A stretch of 64,000 nt of DNA from Streptomyces sp. Go-475 (GTDB lineage Bacteria > Actinomycetota > Actinomycetes > Streptomycetales > Streptomycetaceae), in the NCBI RefSeq assembly GCF_003330845.1, contig NZ_CP026121.1, forward strand, positions 7,731,501 to 7,795,500, in the 5' to 3' direction. Position 1 is the first letter of the stretch. Every line of letters begins with the position of its first letter. The notes beneath the pieces are model-generated. The model had not been told where the DNA came from and ran no database searches. It was given only the letters and a program-made list of their open reading frames with translations. Position numbers and translations under genes: made by a program. Shown piece by piece: positions 44,251 to 52,731 of this stretch.

Positions 44251-47200
44251 TCACCGCACCTTCCTCGCGTACGGCGCGACCGTGATCCGGTCGATCAGAG
44301 GCGCGTAGCGGGAGCGGAGCAGCACCCCGGGGAAGGTTTCCGAGGCGTAGGTCGTGCCGTCGAAGTTCGGCAGTTCCTCGGAGCGGAAGCTCAGCGTGTT
44401 CTCTCCCTTCCTGAGCTCGACCGGGACGGTCAGCTCCCAGAAGTTGTTCTGGTGGAAGGTGTGCGGGAAGCCGACGCGCCGCGGCTCGCCGCCGTTGACG
44501 GTGAGATCGGCGTGCCGGGCCAGCGGGTCCGGGTTGTAGTGGGTGGCCGGGGACTGTTCGGGGTTGGAGTAGCGGATCCGCAGCGCGTACAGGCCCGCCT
44601 TGTCCGCGGCGACGGTGAACGTGGCCGTGTTGCCGTTGCCCGGGGCACCGCCGATGCCGGTGATCGCGGTGCCGTCCGTGGCCAGCGACAGCGGGCTGAG
44701 CTCGGCCGAACCGGCGAGGGTGGCGTCCCGCGCCTCGTACGTACGCGTCGTGAGGGTGCCCTCGGTCGGCGTGACCGTCAGGCGGTCGACGAGGGTGGTC
44801 GGCGAACCCCCGGTCACCGTCACCTTGTTCACGCCGCCGGACAGGGAGACCGCGACGCTGTTCCCGCCCTTGTCCAGGCGCAGCACACTCCGGCCGTTGA
44901 CGGAGACGCGGGCGTCCGCGCCGCCGAGGGTGTCGATCCTGAGGGTGGCTTCGCGGTCGGCGGGGGAGGAGACCCAGAAGGTGGCGGTCTGGCCCTTCTT
45001 GAGCCGGGCCGCGCCCGATCCCGTGGCCGCCCGCTTCGGCAGGTCGTAGACGGGCCGGGCCCCGCCGCCCAGCCAGGCCAGTTCACCCTCGTACACCTGG
45101 GTGCTCGAGGACGCCTCGGGGAGGGAGAGCGTGAGGCGGTCGACGATGGCGTCGCCCTTGGTGACGCCCTTGCCGTCGGCGCTCTTCGCGGCGAGCGTCA
45201 GGGTGTGCTTGCCCTTGGTGAGCTTCACCTTGGTGTCGGTGTGGTCCCAGACCACCCACTTGTAGCCGAGGGGCAGGTACAGCTCCCGCTCGCTGTCCGC
45301 CTTGCCGTCCACGCGCAGGAAGACGTTCGTGGGGCCCTGCTCCTTCACCCTGTCGAAGGTGTTGAGGGAGTTGGCGAAGACGCTCAGGTCGTAGGTGCCG
45401 TCCTCGGGCACGTCCACGGTGAAGTCGAGGGTGACGTCCGAACCGGTGCGCAGGCCGCCGACGTCGTAGCCGCCGGAGGTGTAGAACTTCGACACGTCAC
45501 GCGGCGAGCCCTCCGGGCCGTTCTTCGACCAGCCGGACCCGGTGTGGGCGGCGTCCTCCGCCTCGTAGGAGCCCTGCCAGCGCACGGGCGGTGACTGGGT
45601 GCCCTTCGCCTTTCCGGCCGGACTGAGGACGATCTCGTACGCCGAGGACTCCTTGAGCGCCGGCAGCGTGCCGTCGCCGAAGCCGAGGGAGACCGTGCCG
45701 TCGCGCGCGACGTCCACGGTCCGTTCGGCCAGCAGCTTCGGGCCGGAGGAATCGCCCACCTGCCCGGTCCACTCGATCTCCCGCACCCAGGCGTGCACGC
45801 TCTTCCCGAAGAGCTTCCGCGGAACGCCCGCGAAGGTGATGTGGCCCTTGCCGGTGGAGCCGCCGAAGATCAGCCGTGCCTGCTTCTTCTTCTCGTCGAG
45901 GGTGGCGACGCCCTGCATGGTGTAGTTCTCGCCGGGGAACGGAGGGTTCACCGCCACCGTGTGCCCGCTCATCGAGGCGTACGAGTGCAGCAGCCACCAT
46001 TGGCCGTTGCCGCGGTTCGACTGCACGGCGGAGTCGGAGAGGTTGCCGTCGATGTTCCAGTACGCGATGTCGGCGTCCACCTTGGACTCCTCGATCGCGG
46101 ACACCCACTGGATCATCTGGCCGGGGACCGATGTGTGGTAGTTGAAGGCGTACTCGTTGATGTTGATGGGGAGTTGGCTGCCCGCACGGTCGGTGCCCTC
46201 GAACAGCTCCTTCTCCCACGCCCGGTACTTGGCGACGCTCGCGCGCACCGCCTCGGGGTGGCTCAGTTCGTGCCAGGTGATCACCTGGGGGACGGTGCCG
46301 GCGGCCAGGGTGTGTGCGAGGAAGCCCTTCACCTGGTCGTAGAGGACGCTGGTGTTGGGGCCGGCGACGCGCGCGTCGGGCATCTTGCCCTTGATGAGCC
46401 TGTAGGCGCTGTCCCAGGCGGCGAAGAAGTCGTCGGGGTCGTTGAGCCAGCTGACCTTGTTGTAGCTCCACTGACCGGTGCCGAACATGTTGCCCTCGGG
46501 CTCGTTGAACGGCACGAAGACGATGTTGTCCTGGTACTGCTCCGGCAGCCGCAGGACCTGGTCCACCTGCTTGGCGATCTTCTCCTCGTAGAGCTTGAGC
46601 TTCTCCGCGGGGGAGTCGCCCGGCCACTCGTACGGGAACCCGCGGTGGATGTCGGTCATGTAGATGTAGACGTCCCCGTCGGTGGAGTCGGCCAGCGGCT
46701 TCACCACCTCCAGCGCGTCGGCACCGGGGTGTTGCGGGCCGTCCTGCGCCTTGGTGGAGACCGTGCGCAGGCCCATGCCCTCGATGAGGTTGTCGCTGGG
46801 GACGTCCGGTCCGTACACGCCGTAGAGCGTGCCGGAGGCGCCGCCGTGGAACGCGCCGGTGTCCGCGCCCAGGTCGACGGTGAGCTGCCCCTCGCGGACC
46901 ACGGTGACCGTCGCCTTGACGTCCCGTCCGGCTGCCGTGCCCGACACGGTGAAGGAACCCGGCCGGGCGTACTGGTCGGACGGTACGGCGTCCCAGGTGA
47001 TCGGCAGATCGCGGTCGTAGCCGTCGGAGAAGGAGGCGCGGACGGCGGTGGGGAGGGACGGAGCGGTCCCGGTGGTCGTACGGACCTCGAAGGACGTCTT
47101 CGAGAGATCCAGGACCGTCGGCACGGCTCCGGCCGTACCGGCCACCTGCTCGGCGCTCAGCGCCGCGTGCCACACCGTGAAGTCGTCGATCGCGCCCTTG

Positions 47201-47904
47201 AGCAGCGGATCCGGCCAGAACGACTTGCCTATGTAGCCGGCGGCCGTGGCCGAGGCGTCCAGCAGTTCCCGGGCCTTGATGGGTGTCGCGGCGGAGGAGA
47301 CCGCCACGCCGTCGAGGTAGGTGGTGAGCCGGCCGGCGGCGGTGTCGAGGGTGACGGTGACCGTCCGCCACTCGTTCGCGGGCAGCGCCGCGTAGCCGCG
47401 CACCTGGTCCTCCGCGCCCCCTCCGCCGGTGGTCACGGAGGTCTGGAGCAGCCCGTTGCCGTTGTACGGGGTGCTGAAGAGGTACTTGGTGGTGTTGGTG
47501 CCCAGGTCGAAGATCCGTTGCCAGGACGACGGGTCGCCGCTCCACTTCACGCGGGCGGACACGGTCAGGTCGGTCGCGTCGCCGACCACCTCGCGGGGCA
47601 GGCGGACGTACGCGCCGTCGGAGGTGGGCGCCCCGCCGGGCAGGGCGAGCGCCTTGCCGCCGTTCGGGCCCTCGACGGACCGGGCGGTGGCGCCGTTCAC
47701 CAGGCTCGCGGTCAGACCGTTGCCGGACGAGTCGGTGATCTTCCCGGTCGCGAGGTCGTCCTCGTCGAAGGTGTAGCGGGCCGTGGGCCGGGGCGTGTCG
47801 GCCGCCTGTGCGGGGACGGCCGGCGCGACCAGTACGCCGGCGCCGAGCGCCAGGGCCACGGCGGCCGGGGCCCGGCGCCGGGCGGATCTGTCAGCGGATG
47901 GCAT
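44251..47904 (-). CDS. secreted multimodular glycoside hydrolase (GH39-like) with LamG and CBM domains
   Basis: A 1217-residue secreted protein. A signal peptide (MPSADRSARRRAPAAVALALGAGVLVAPAVPAQAA) is followed by a LamG/concanavalin-like module (about 40-245, with WQRIFDLG and AIDDFTVWHAALSAEQVAG), a bacterial-Ig-like module (about 255-330, LPITWDAVPSDQYARPGSFTVSG), a TIM-barrel catalytic domain (about 345-720) and three C-terminal CBM6/35-like modules starting YEAED, YEGEL and YEARD. In the barrel, FVPFNEPEGN supplies the likely acid/base glutamate and PININEYAF the likely nucleophile, an arrangement like GH39/clan A. GAGGA precedes the ATG. It is divergent from a LacI gene with four operators and close to an importer and another hydrolase. 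Target polysaccharide unknown. Confidence 0.82.
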   Translation of the reverse strand: MPSADRSARRRAPAAVALALGAGVLVAPAVPAQAADTPRPTARYTFDEDDLATGKITDSSGNGLTASLVNGATARSVEGPNGGKALALPGGAPTSDGAYVRLPREVVGDATDLTVSARVKWSGDPSSWQRIFDLGTNTTKYLFSTPYNGNGLLQTSVTTGGGGAEDQVRGYAALPANEWRTVTVTLDTAAGRLTTYLDGVAVSSAATPIKARELLDASATAAGYIGKSFWPDPLLKGAIDDFTVWHAALSAEQVAGTAGAVPTVLDLSKTSFEVRTTTGTAPSLPTAVRASFSDGYDRDLPITWDAVPSDQYARPGSFTVSGTAAGRDVKATVTVVREGQLTVDLGADTGAFHGGASGTLYGVYGPDVPSDNLIEGMGLRTVSTKAQDGPQHPGADALEVVKPLADSTDGDVYIYMTDIHRGFPYEWPGDSPAEKLKLYEEKIAKQVDQVLRLPEQYQDNIVFVPFNEPEGNMFGTGQWSYNKVSWLNDPDDFFAAWDSAYRLIKGKMPDARVAGPNTSVLYDQVKGFLAHTLAAGTVPQVITWHELSHPEAVRASVAKYRAWEKELFEGTDRAGSQLPININEYAFNYHTSVPGQMIQWVSAIEESKVDADIAYWNIDGNLSDSAVQSNRGNGQWWLLHSYASMSGHTVAVNPPFPGENYTMQGVATLDEKKKQARLIFGGSTGKGHITFAGVPRKLFGKSVHAWVREIEWTGQVGDSSGPKLLAERTVDVARDGTVSLGFGDGTLPALKESSAYEIVLSPAGKAKGTQSPPVRWQGSYEAEDAAHTGSGWSKNGPEGSPRDVSKFYTSGGYDVGGLRTGSDVTLDFTVDVPEDGTYDLSVFANSLNTFDRVKEQGPTNVFLRVDGKADSERELYLPLGYKWVVWDHTDTKVKLTKGKHTLTLAAKSADGKGVTKGDAIVDRLTLSLPEASSSTQVYEGELAWLGGGARPVYDLPKRAATGSGAARLKKGQTATFWVSSPADREATLRIDTLGGADARVSVNGRSVLRLDKGGNSVAVSLSGGVNKVTVTGGSPTTLVDRLTVTPTEGTLTTRTYEARDATLAGSAELSPLSLATDGTAITGIGGAPGNGNTATFTVAADKAGLYALRIRYSNPEQSPATHYNPDPLARHADLTVNGGEPRRVGFPHTFHQNNFWELTVPVELRKGENTLSFRSEELPNFDGTTYASETFPGVLLRSRYAPLIDRITVAPYARKVR

Positions 47905-48009
47905 GGATCGCGTCCTCAATCCTTGAGTAACGGTCCCGGTCGGCCCGCCTCGGCCGGATGCTCGTGCGCGTGCCGGCACCGGCGAGGAGGCTCCGGGATG
48001 ACGTGGGGT

Positions 48010-48021
48010 CGAACCGGATCG
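48010..48021. promoter_or_regulatory. LacI operator, imperfect copy
   Basis: CGAACCGGATCG, one mismatch from the palindrome CGAACCGGTTCG found three more times in this 485-bp gap (47905-48389). Nearest the glycosidase start, on the leftward side. Confidence 0.7.
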
Positions 48022-48128
48022 ATCACGTGGGCCCCTAGGGAAGGGGCTCGTCCAGGTGGCAGTGGCGGCGCTCCGCGCGGCAAGGGGTGTGGAGGAGCGG
48101 GCCCCGGTCGCCGGAAGGATCACTTCGT

Positions 48129-48140
48129 CGAACCGGTTCG
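48129..48140. promoter_or_regulatory. LacI operator, perfect palindrome
   Basis: CGAACCGGTTCG, a perfect 12-bp palindrome in the divergent region between the glycosidase and the LacI gene. Confidence 0.85.
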
Positions 48141-48244
48141 CAGGAAGCTAGCACCGGGGGAATCTCCCAGCAATGCCTCTGACGTAAGCGCGGTCCCGGA
48201 TCATCCGGATTCCGGGGGCTGTACGGGAAGTGTCGTTCGAGGTG

Positions 48245-48273
48245 TTGACAGGCGTCCGGCTTGTTCCTACCTT
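48245..48273 (+). promoter_or_regulatory. sigma-70-type promoter of the LacI gene
   Basis: TTGACA at 48245-48250 and TACCTT at 48268-48273 with 17 bp spacing. The perfect operator at 48282-48293 begins eight bases after the -10, over the probable start site, which fits autorepression. Confidence 0.7.
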
Positions 48274-48281
48274 CACTTCAC

Positions 48282-48293
48282 CGAACCGGTTCG
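48282..48293. promoter_or_regulatory. LacI operator, perfect palindrome at the transcription start
   Basis: CGAACCGGTTCG, immediately downstream of the promoter at 48245-48273. Confidence 0.87.
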
Positions 48294-48362
48294 ACGACCG
48301 GTGATGGTCATCTCCTCACCCCTGCATCCCCGCGAGTCGGACGCTCTGCCCCCCGGGAGCAT

Positions 48363-48374
48363 CGAACCGGTTCG
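48363..48374. promoter_or_regulatory. LacI operator, perfect palindrome beside the ribosome site
   Basis: CGAACCGGTTCG, about 15 bases before the TTG start of the LacI gene, ending just before AAGGAG. Confidence 0.85.
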
Positions 48375-48389
48375 AGGAAGGAGTTCTCC

Positions 48390-49406
48390 TTGAACATCGG
48401 TGAGATCGCCCGGCGGGCCGGTGTCTCGCGGAGCACCGTGTCCTACGCGCTGAGCGGCAAGCGCCCGGTGTCGGACGAGACCCGCGCGAAGATCCAGCGG
48501 GTCATCGACGAACTGGGCTACCGGCCCAACGCGAGCGCCCGCGCCCTCGCCAACGGCCGCACCAGCACGATCGGCCTGGTCTTCCCGCCGGCCGGCAACC
48601 ACTACACCGGCATGCAGCTCGATTTCATCGGCAGTGTGGTGGAGGCCGCCGCGGCGTACGACTACGACGTGCTGCTGTCGCCGAGCGGAGTGGACAGCGA
48701 CCGCTCGTTCCAGCGGCTGCTGGGGGAGCGGCGGGTGGACGGCGCCATCCTGATGGAGATCAGGCTGGACGACGACCGGGTCGATCACCTGGCCGCGCTG
48801 GACTTCCCGTCCGTCGCCATCGGCCGCACCGCACACCCGGAGAACGGCTGGTGGGTGGGCCTGGACCACACCGCGCTGGTGGAGGCGTGCGTGCACCACC
48901 TGGCGGACCTCGGCCACCGCAGGGTCGCCTTCGTCAACCGGCCGGAGCAACTCCTGCGGGCGGGGTACGAGTCCGCGCACCGGGGTCTCGACGGCTTCAC
49001 CAAGGCCGCGGCCGAGCGCGGGCTGACGGTGCGGACGTACTGCTGCGGGGACGACGCCGCCTCGGGCCAGGCCTGCCTGGAGCGGATCCTGTACGACGAC
49101 CCGGCCACCACGGCCCTGGTCACGCTGAACGAGGCCGCCGTGGGCGGCCTGTACCGGGGGCTCGCGCAGGCGGGCCGCCATGTGCCGCGCGACTTCTCCG
49201 TCACCGGCGTCGTGGCCGGCCGCTGGGCGGAGACGGTGACCCCGCAGCTCACCGCGGCGGACGTACCGGCGGAGGACATGGGACGCCGCGCCGTCGACCT
49301 CCTCGTCGAGCGGCTCGACCACCCCGACGCGGCGCCCCGGCACCACCTGCTCGCGCCGCCGATCTCCCTGCGGGCCAGCACCGGACCCGTACTCGGCACC
49401 TGCTGA
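48390..49406 (+). CDS. LacI-family regulator of the glycosidase/importer locus
   Basis: A 338-residue regulator starting at TTG with AAGGAG six bases upstream; no ATG or GTG fits as well, because the helix-turn-helix begins at NIGEIARRAGVSRSTVSYALSGKRPVSDETRAKIQRVIDELGYRPNASARALANGRTSTIGLVFP. The effector domain includes QLDFIGSVVEAAAAYDYDVLLSPSG, VDGAILMEIRLDDDRVDHLAALDFPSVAIGR, GLDHTALVEACVHHLADLGHRRVAFVNRP and TALVTLNEAAVGGLYRGL. Four operator copies lie upstream, three perfect. It would control the secreted glycosidase and itself; the importer genes follow directly. Confidence 0.92.
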   Translation: MNIGEIARRAGVSRSTVSYALSGKRPVSDETRAKIQRVIDELGYRPNASARALANGRTSTIGLVFPPAGNHYTGMQLDFIGSVVEAAAAYDYDVLLSPSGVDSDRSFQRLLGERRVDGAILMEIRLDDDRVDHLAALDFPSVAIGRTAHPENGWWVGLDHTALVEACVHHLADLGHRRVAFVNRPEQLLRAGYESAHRGLDGFTKAAAERGLTVRTYCCGDDAASGQACLERILYDDPATTALVTLNEAAVGGLYRGLAQAGRHVPRDFSVTGVVAGRWAETVTPQLTAADVPAEDMGRRAVDLLVERLDHPDAAPRHHLLAPPISLRASTGPVLGTC

Positions 49407-49443
49407 AGCCCAGCCCTCCGCCCCACTTCCCACCACGACACAC

Positions 49444-49455
49444 GGAAACGTTCCC
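49444..49455. promoter_or_regulatory. weak palindrome before the importer operon
   Basis: GGAAACGTTCCC is a near-palindrome about 130 bases before the lipoprotein start. It does not match CGAACCGGTTCG, so if real it would bind a different regulator. Single occurrence. Confidence 0.3.
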
Positions 49456-49581
49456 GGCCCCGGCTCCACGGGCGTCGGGTGACCAGCGCACCCGAATCCC
49501 TCACCGCCGCCGTCCGGCGTGCCCGGCTTCCCCCCGTCATCCCTCCCACGGCACACCGCTGCCAAAAACGAAGGACCCACC

Positions 49582-50829
49582 ATGCACAGCACCTCCAGAC
49601 AACGCCGTCTGACCGCCGTGGCGCTGACCGCCCTGGCCGTGGCGGCCGGCGCCACCGCCTGCTCCTCGGGCTCGGGCAGCGCCACGGCCAAGGACTCCGA
49701 CGGCGGCACGTACACCATCTGGGACCCCTACCCGCAGTTCGCCAAGGGCTCGGCGTGGGTGAAGCTGCTGGACGACTGCGGCACCGAGGCCGGCGTGAAG
49801 ATCAAGCGGACCGGCTTCGACACCAGCGACCTGGCCAACAAGACACTGCTGGCGGCGCAGCAGGACAACTCCCCGGACGTCCTCATCGTCGACAACCCGG
49901 TGGTGTCGACCCTGGCCGACGCGGGCGTGCTCACCACGACCGACGACAACAAGCTCGACACCACCAAGGCGGACCCCAACCTCCTCGCGGCCGGCCAGTC
50001 GGGCGGCAAGACCTACGGCACGCCGATCGGGGCCAACACCCTCGCCCTCTACTACAACAAGGACGTGCTGAAGAAGGCCGGGGTGGACATCGCCTCGGTC
50101 AAGGACTGGAAATCGCTGACGGCGGCCCTGGCGAAGGTCAAGGAGGCGGGCAAGAAGGGCATCACCTTCTCCGCCATCGGCACGGAGGAGGGCAGCTTCC
50201 AGTTCCTGCCGTGGTTCTGGGGCTCGGGCGCGCAGCTCACCCGGCTCGACTCCGCGCAGGGCGTCTCCGCGCTGTCCCTGTGGAAGGGCTGGCTCGACAA
50301 GGGCTACGCCCCCAACTCGGTCATCAACAACACCCAGACCACCAGCTGGCAGGAGTTCGCGAGCGGCGACTACGCCTTCGCAGAGAACGGCACCTGGCAG
50401 CTCGCGAACGCCGAGAAGGCCGGCTTCGACTACGGCGTCCTGCCCATCCCCGCCTCCGGCGGAGGCAACGCCGCGGCCCCGACCGGCGGCGAGTTCGTCA
50501 CCATCCCGGTCCAGGGCGACACCGGCCGCTACACCACCTCCCAGAAGCTGGTGTCCTGCCTGACCAGCACCGAGAACCTGTACGACACCGACACCACCCT
50601 CTCCTACGTGGCCCCCACCAGCGAGGTCCAGGACAAGCAGGTGGCCGCGAAGCCCGAGCTGAAGCCCTGGGTCGACGCGGTCAAGGCGGCCAAGGGACGC
50701 ACCAGCGACGACCTCGGCACCAAGTACCCCAAGATCTCCGAGCAGATGTGGAAGGCCGTCCAGTCCGCCCTCAGCGGAGCCGAGTCGCCGAAGGCCGCAC
50801 TGGCCAAGGCGCAGTCGGCCGTCAAGTAA
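49582..50829 (+). CDS. CUT1-type sugar ABC transporter solute-binding lipoprotein
   Basis: A 415-residue extracellular receptor. The signal peptide ends in a lipobox-like GATAC (RRLTAVALTALAVAAGATACSSGSG). The mature protein has YTIWDPYPQFAKGSAWVKLLDDCGTEAGVKIKRTGFDTSDLANKTLLAAQQDNSPDVLIVDNPVVSTLADAGVL and ALYYNKDVLKKAGV, typical of oligosaccharide-binding proteins of the MalE type. The start at 49582 has only a weak AAGGA upstream. It precedes two permeases without an ATPase, so import is probably energised by a shared ATPase such as MsiK, known in Streptomyces. Likely ligands are oligosaccharides released by the secreted glycosidase. Confidence 0.9.
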   Translation: MHSTSRQRRLTAVALTALAVAAGATACSSGSGSATAKDSDGGTYTIWDPYPQFAKGSAWVKLLDDCGTEAGVKIKRTGFDTSDLANKTLLAAQQDNSPDVLIVDNPVVSTLADAGVLTTTDDNKLDTTKADPNLLAAGQSGGKTYGTPIGANTLALYYNKDVLKKAGVDIASVKDWKSLTAALAKVKEAGKKGITFSAIGTEEGSFQFLPWFWGSGAQLTRLDSAQGVSALSLWKGWLDKGYAPNSVINNTQTTSWQEFASGDYAFAENGTWQLANAEKAGFDYGVLPIPASGGGNAAAPTGGEFVTIPVQGDTGRYTTSQKLVSCLTSTENLYDTDTTLSYVAPTSEVQDKQVAAKPELKPWVDAVKAAKGRTSDDLGTKYPKISEQMWKAVQSALSGAESPKAALAKAQSAVK

Positions 50830-50849
50830 CCAAGGTCGCGCGGTCGCAG

Positions 50850-51833
50850 ATGAACGACACGAAACAGTGCTCGGACCGCCGGTCCGCGCAGGACCGGAGC
50901 GGGGCGGCCACCGCCGGCCCGCCCCCGGCCCCGACGCGAGAACGGCGCCGTCCGGCCTCCCGGCAATGGGCCGCCTGGGCCTTCCTGGCACCGGTGACCC
51001 TCTACCTCGTCCTCTTCTACGCCTACCCCCTCTACCGCAACATCGACCTCAGCCTCCGCAACTACACGGTCCGCTCCTTCGTCCAGGGCGACGCCCCCTT
51101 CACCGGCCTGCGGAACTACCTGACCGTCTTCGACGACCCGACCTTCGCCCCGGCCCTGCTCCACACCGTGGTGTTCACCGCCGTCTGCCTGGTCTTCCAG
51201 TACGCCATCGGCCTGGCCCTCGCGGTCTTCTTCAACCAGCACTTCCGGCTCTCGGCCACCCTGCGGGCCCTGTTCCTGGTGCCCTGGCTGCTGCCGCTGA
51301 TCGTGTCGGCCTCCACCTGGTCGTGGATGCTCAACAGCGACTCCGGCATCGTCAACGCCGCCCTGCACGCCGTCGGCATCGGCCCGGTGAACTGGCTGAC
51401 CTCGCCGTCCTGGTCGCTGACCTCCGTGATCATCGCCAACATCTGGATCGGCGTCCCCTTCAACCTGGTCGTGCTCTACAGCGGCCTGCAGTCCATCCCC
51501 GCGAACCTGTACGAGGCCGCGGCCCTCGACGGGGCCAACGCCTGGCAGCGCTTCCGGCGCATCACCTTTCCCCTGCTGCGCCCGGTCTCCGCGATCACCC
51601 TGCTGCTGGGCCTGGTCTACACGCTCAAGGTCTTCGACATCATCTGGATCATGACCAAGGGCGGCCCGGCGGACTCGTCCACCACCTTCGCCACCTGGTC
51701 CTACCAGCTCGGCTTCGGCAACCTCCTGCCGGCCTTCGGTCCCGGCGCGGCCGTCGGCAACCTGCTCGTGGTCGCCGCCCTGGTGTTCGGCCTGATCTAC
51801 CTCCGGGTGCAGAGAAAGCAGGCGCTGTCATGA
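50850..51833 (+). CDS. sugar ABC transporter permease (MalF type)
   Basis: A 327-residue membrane protein with six helices after a polar N-terminal tail of about 45 residues. WAAWAFLAPVTLYLVLFYAYPLYRNIDLSL is the first helix; NLYEAAALDGANAWQRFRRITFPLLRP is the EAA-G coupling motif (EAAALDGA) that contacts the ATPase. It is 20 bases after the receptor gene and overlaps the second permease by four bases (ATGA). Forms the translocation path with the 51830 permease. Confidence 0.92.
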   Translation: MNDTKQCSDRRSAQDRSGAATAGPPPAPTRERRRPASRQWAAWAFLAPVTLYLVLFYAYPLYRNIDLSLRNYTVRSFVQGDAPFTGLRNYLTVFDDPTFAPALLHTVVFTAVCLVFQYAIGLALAVFFNQHFRLSATLRALFLVPWLLPLIVSASTWSWMLNSDSGIVNAALHAVGIGPVNWLTSPSWSLTSVIIANIWIGVPFNLVVLYSGLQSIPANLYEAAALDGANAWQRFRRITFPLLRPVSAITLLLGLVYTLKVFDIIWIMTKGGPADSSTTFATWSYQLGFGNLLPAFGPGAAVGNLLVVAALVFGLIYLRVQRKQALS

Positions 51834-52654
51834 GCCGAAGCCGCGGCCGTACGTGGGGAAGGACCACGATCGGCGTCCTGCTGACCGCCGTCATGCTCTT
51901 CCCGGTCTACTGGATGCTGAACGTCTCCCTCACCCGCGACCAGGACATGCGCAAGAGCCCACCCGAGCTCTTCCCCGCTCATGGCACCCTGGCCGGCTAC
52001 CGCACCGTCCTCGACGAGCAACTGCCCTACCTCGGCACCAGCCTCGTGGTCGCCCTCGGCACCGTCGTCCTCACCGTGGCCCTGGCCGCCCCCGCCGGCT
52101 ACGCCCTGGCCAAGCTGCGCCCACGCGGCGGCGGCCTGTTGAGCTTCGTCCTGCTGGCCGCCCAGATGATCCCCGGCATCATCATGGCGATGGGCTTCTA
52201 CGCCGTCTACCTCCAGCTCGGCCTGCTCCAGTCCGTCCCCGGCCTCATCGTCGCGGACTCCACCCTGGCCGTCCCGTTCGCGGTGCTGATCTTCACCGCC
52301 TTCATGTCGGGCATCCCCGGCGAGCTGCTCCAGGCCGCGCAGATGGACGGCGCGAGGGCCCTGCGCACCTTCTGGTCGATCGTCCTGCCGATGAGCCGCA
52401 ACGCCGTCGTCACGGTGTCCCTGTTCGCCTTCCTGTGGTCCTGGTCCGACTTCGTCTTCGCCAACACCCTGGTCAACGGCGGCACCCACGAGCCGATCAC
52501 CCTCGGCATCTACCACTACATCGGCAACAACAACCAGGAGTGGAACGCCATCATGGCCACCGCCGTCGTGGCGTCCCTGCCCGCCGCGGTCATCCTCGTC
52601 CTCGCCCAGCGCTACGTCGCCGCCGGTGTGACCACCGGTGCCGTCAAGGACTGA
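51830..52654 (+). CDS. sugar ABC transporter permease (MalG type)
   Basis: A 274-residue membrane protein with six helices. It starts VLLTAVMLFPVYWMLNVSLTRDQDMRKSPPELFP and holds the coupling motif ELLQAAQMDGARALRTFWSIVLPM (EAA-G region with QAAQMDGA), followed by VSLFAFLWSWSDFVFANTLVNGGTHEPITLG. It pairs with the MalF-type permease, with which it overlaps by four bases. No ATP-binding gene follows, and the next gene is a hydrolase. Confidence 0.92.
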   Translation: MSRSRGRTWGRTTIGVLLTAVMLFPVYWMLNVSLTRDQDMRKSPPELFPAHGTLAGYRTVLDEQLPYLGTSLVVALGTVVLTVALAAPAGYALAKLRPRGGGLLSFVLLAAQMIPGIIMAMGFYAVYLQLGLLQSVPGLIVADSTLAVPFAVLIFTAFMSGIPGELLQAAQMDGARALRTFWSIVLPMSRNAVVTVSLFAFLWSWSDFVFANTLVNGGTHEPITLGIYHYIGNNNQEWNAIMATAVVASLPAAVILVLAQRYVAAGVTTGAVKD

Positions 52655-52731
52655 GCCCCCCAACCCACCACGACGACCGGCGCGCTGCCACGCCGGCCGG
52701 CGCCCCCTGCTCCAGAAACGAGTCACGCCAC

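Noticed and set aside
45793..48393. 866-codon plus-strand open frame over the secreted glycosidase
   Set aside because: It lies opposite a well-supported gene with signal peptide and domains, runs through the operator region, and has no recognisable domain.
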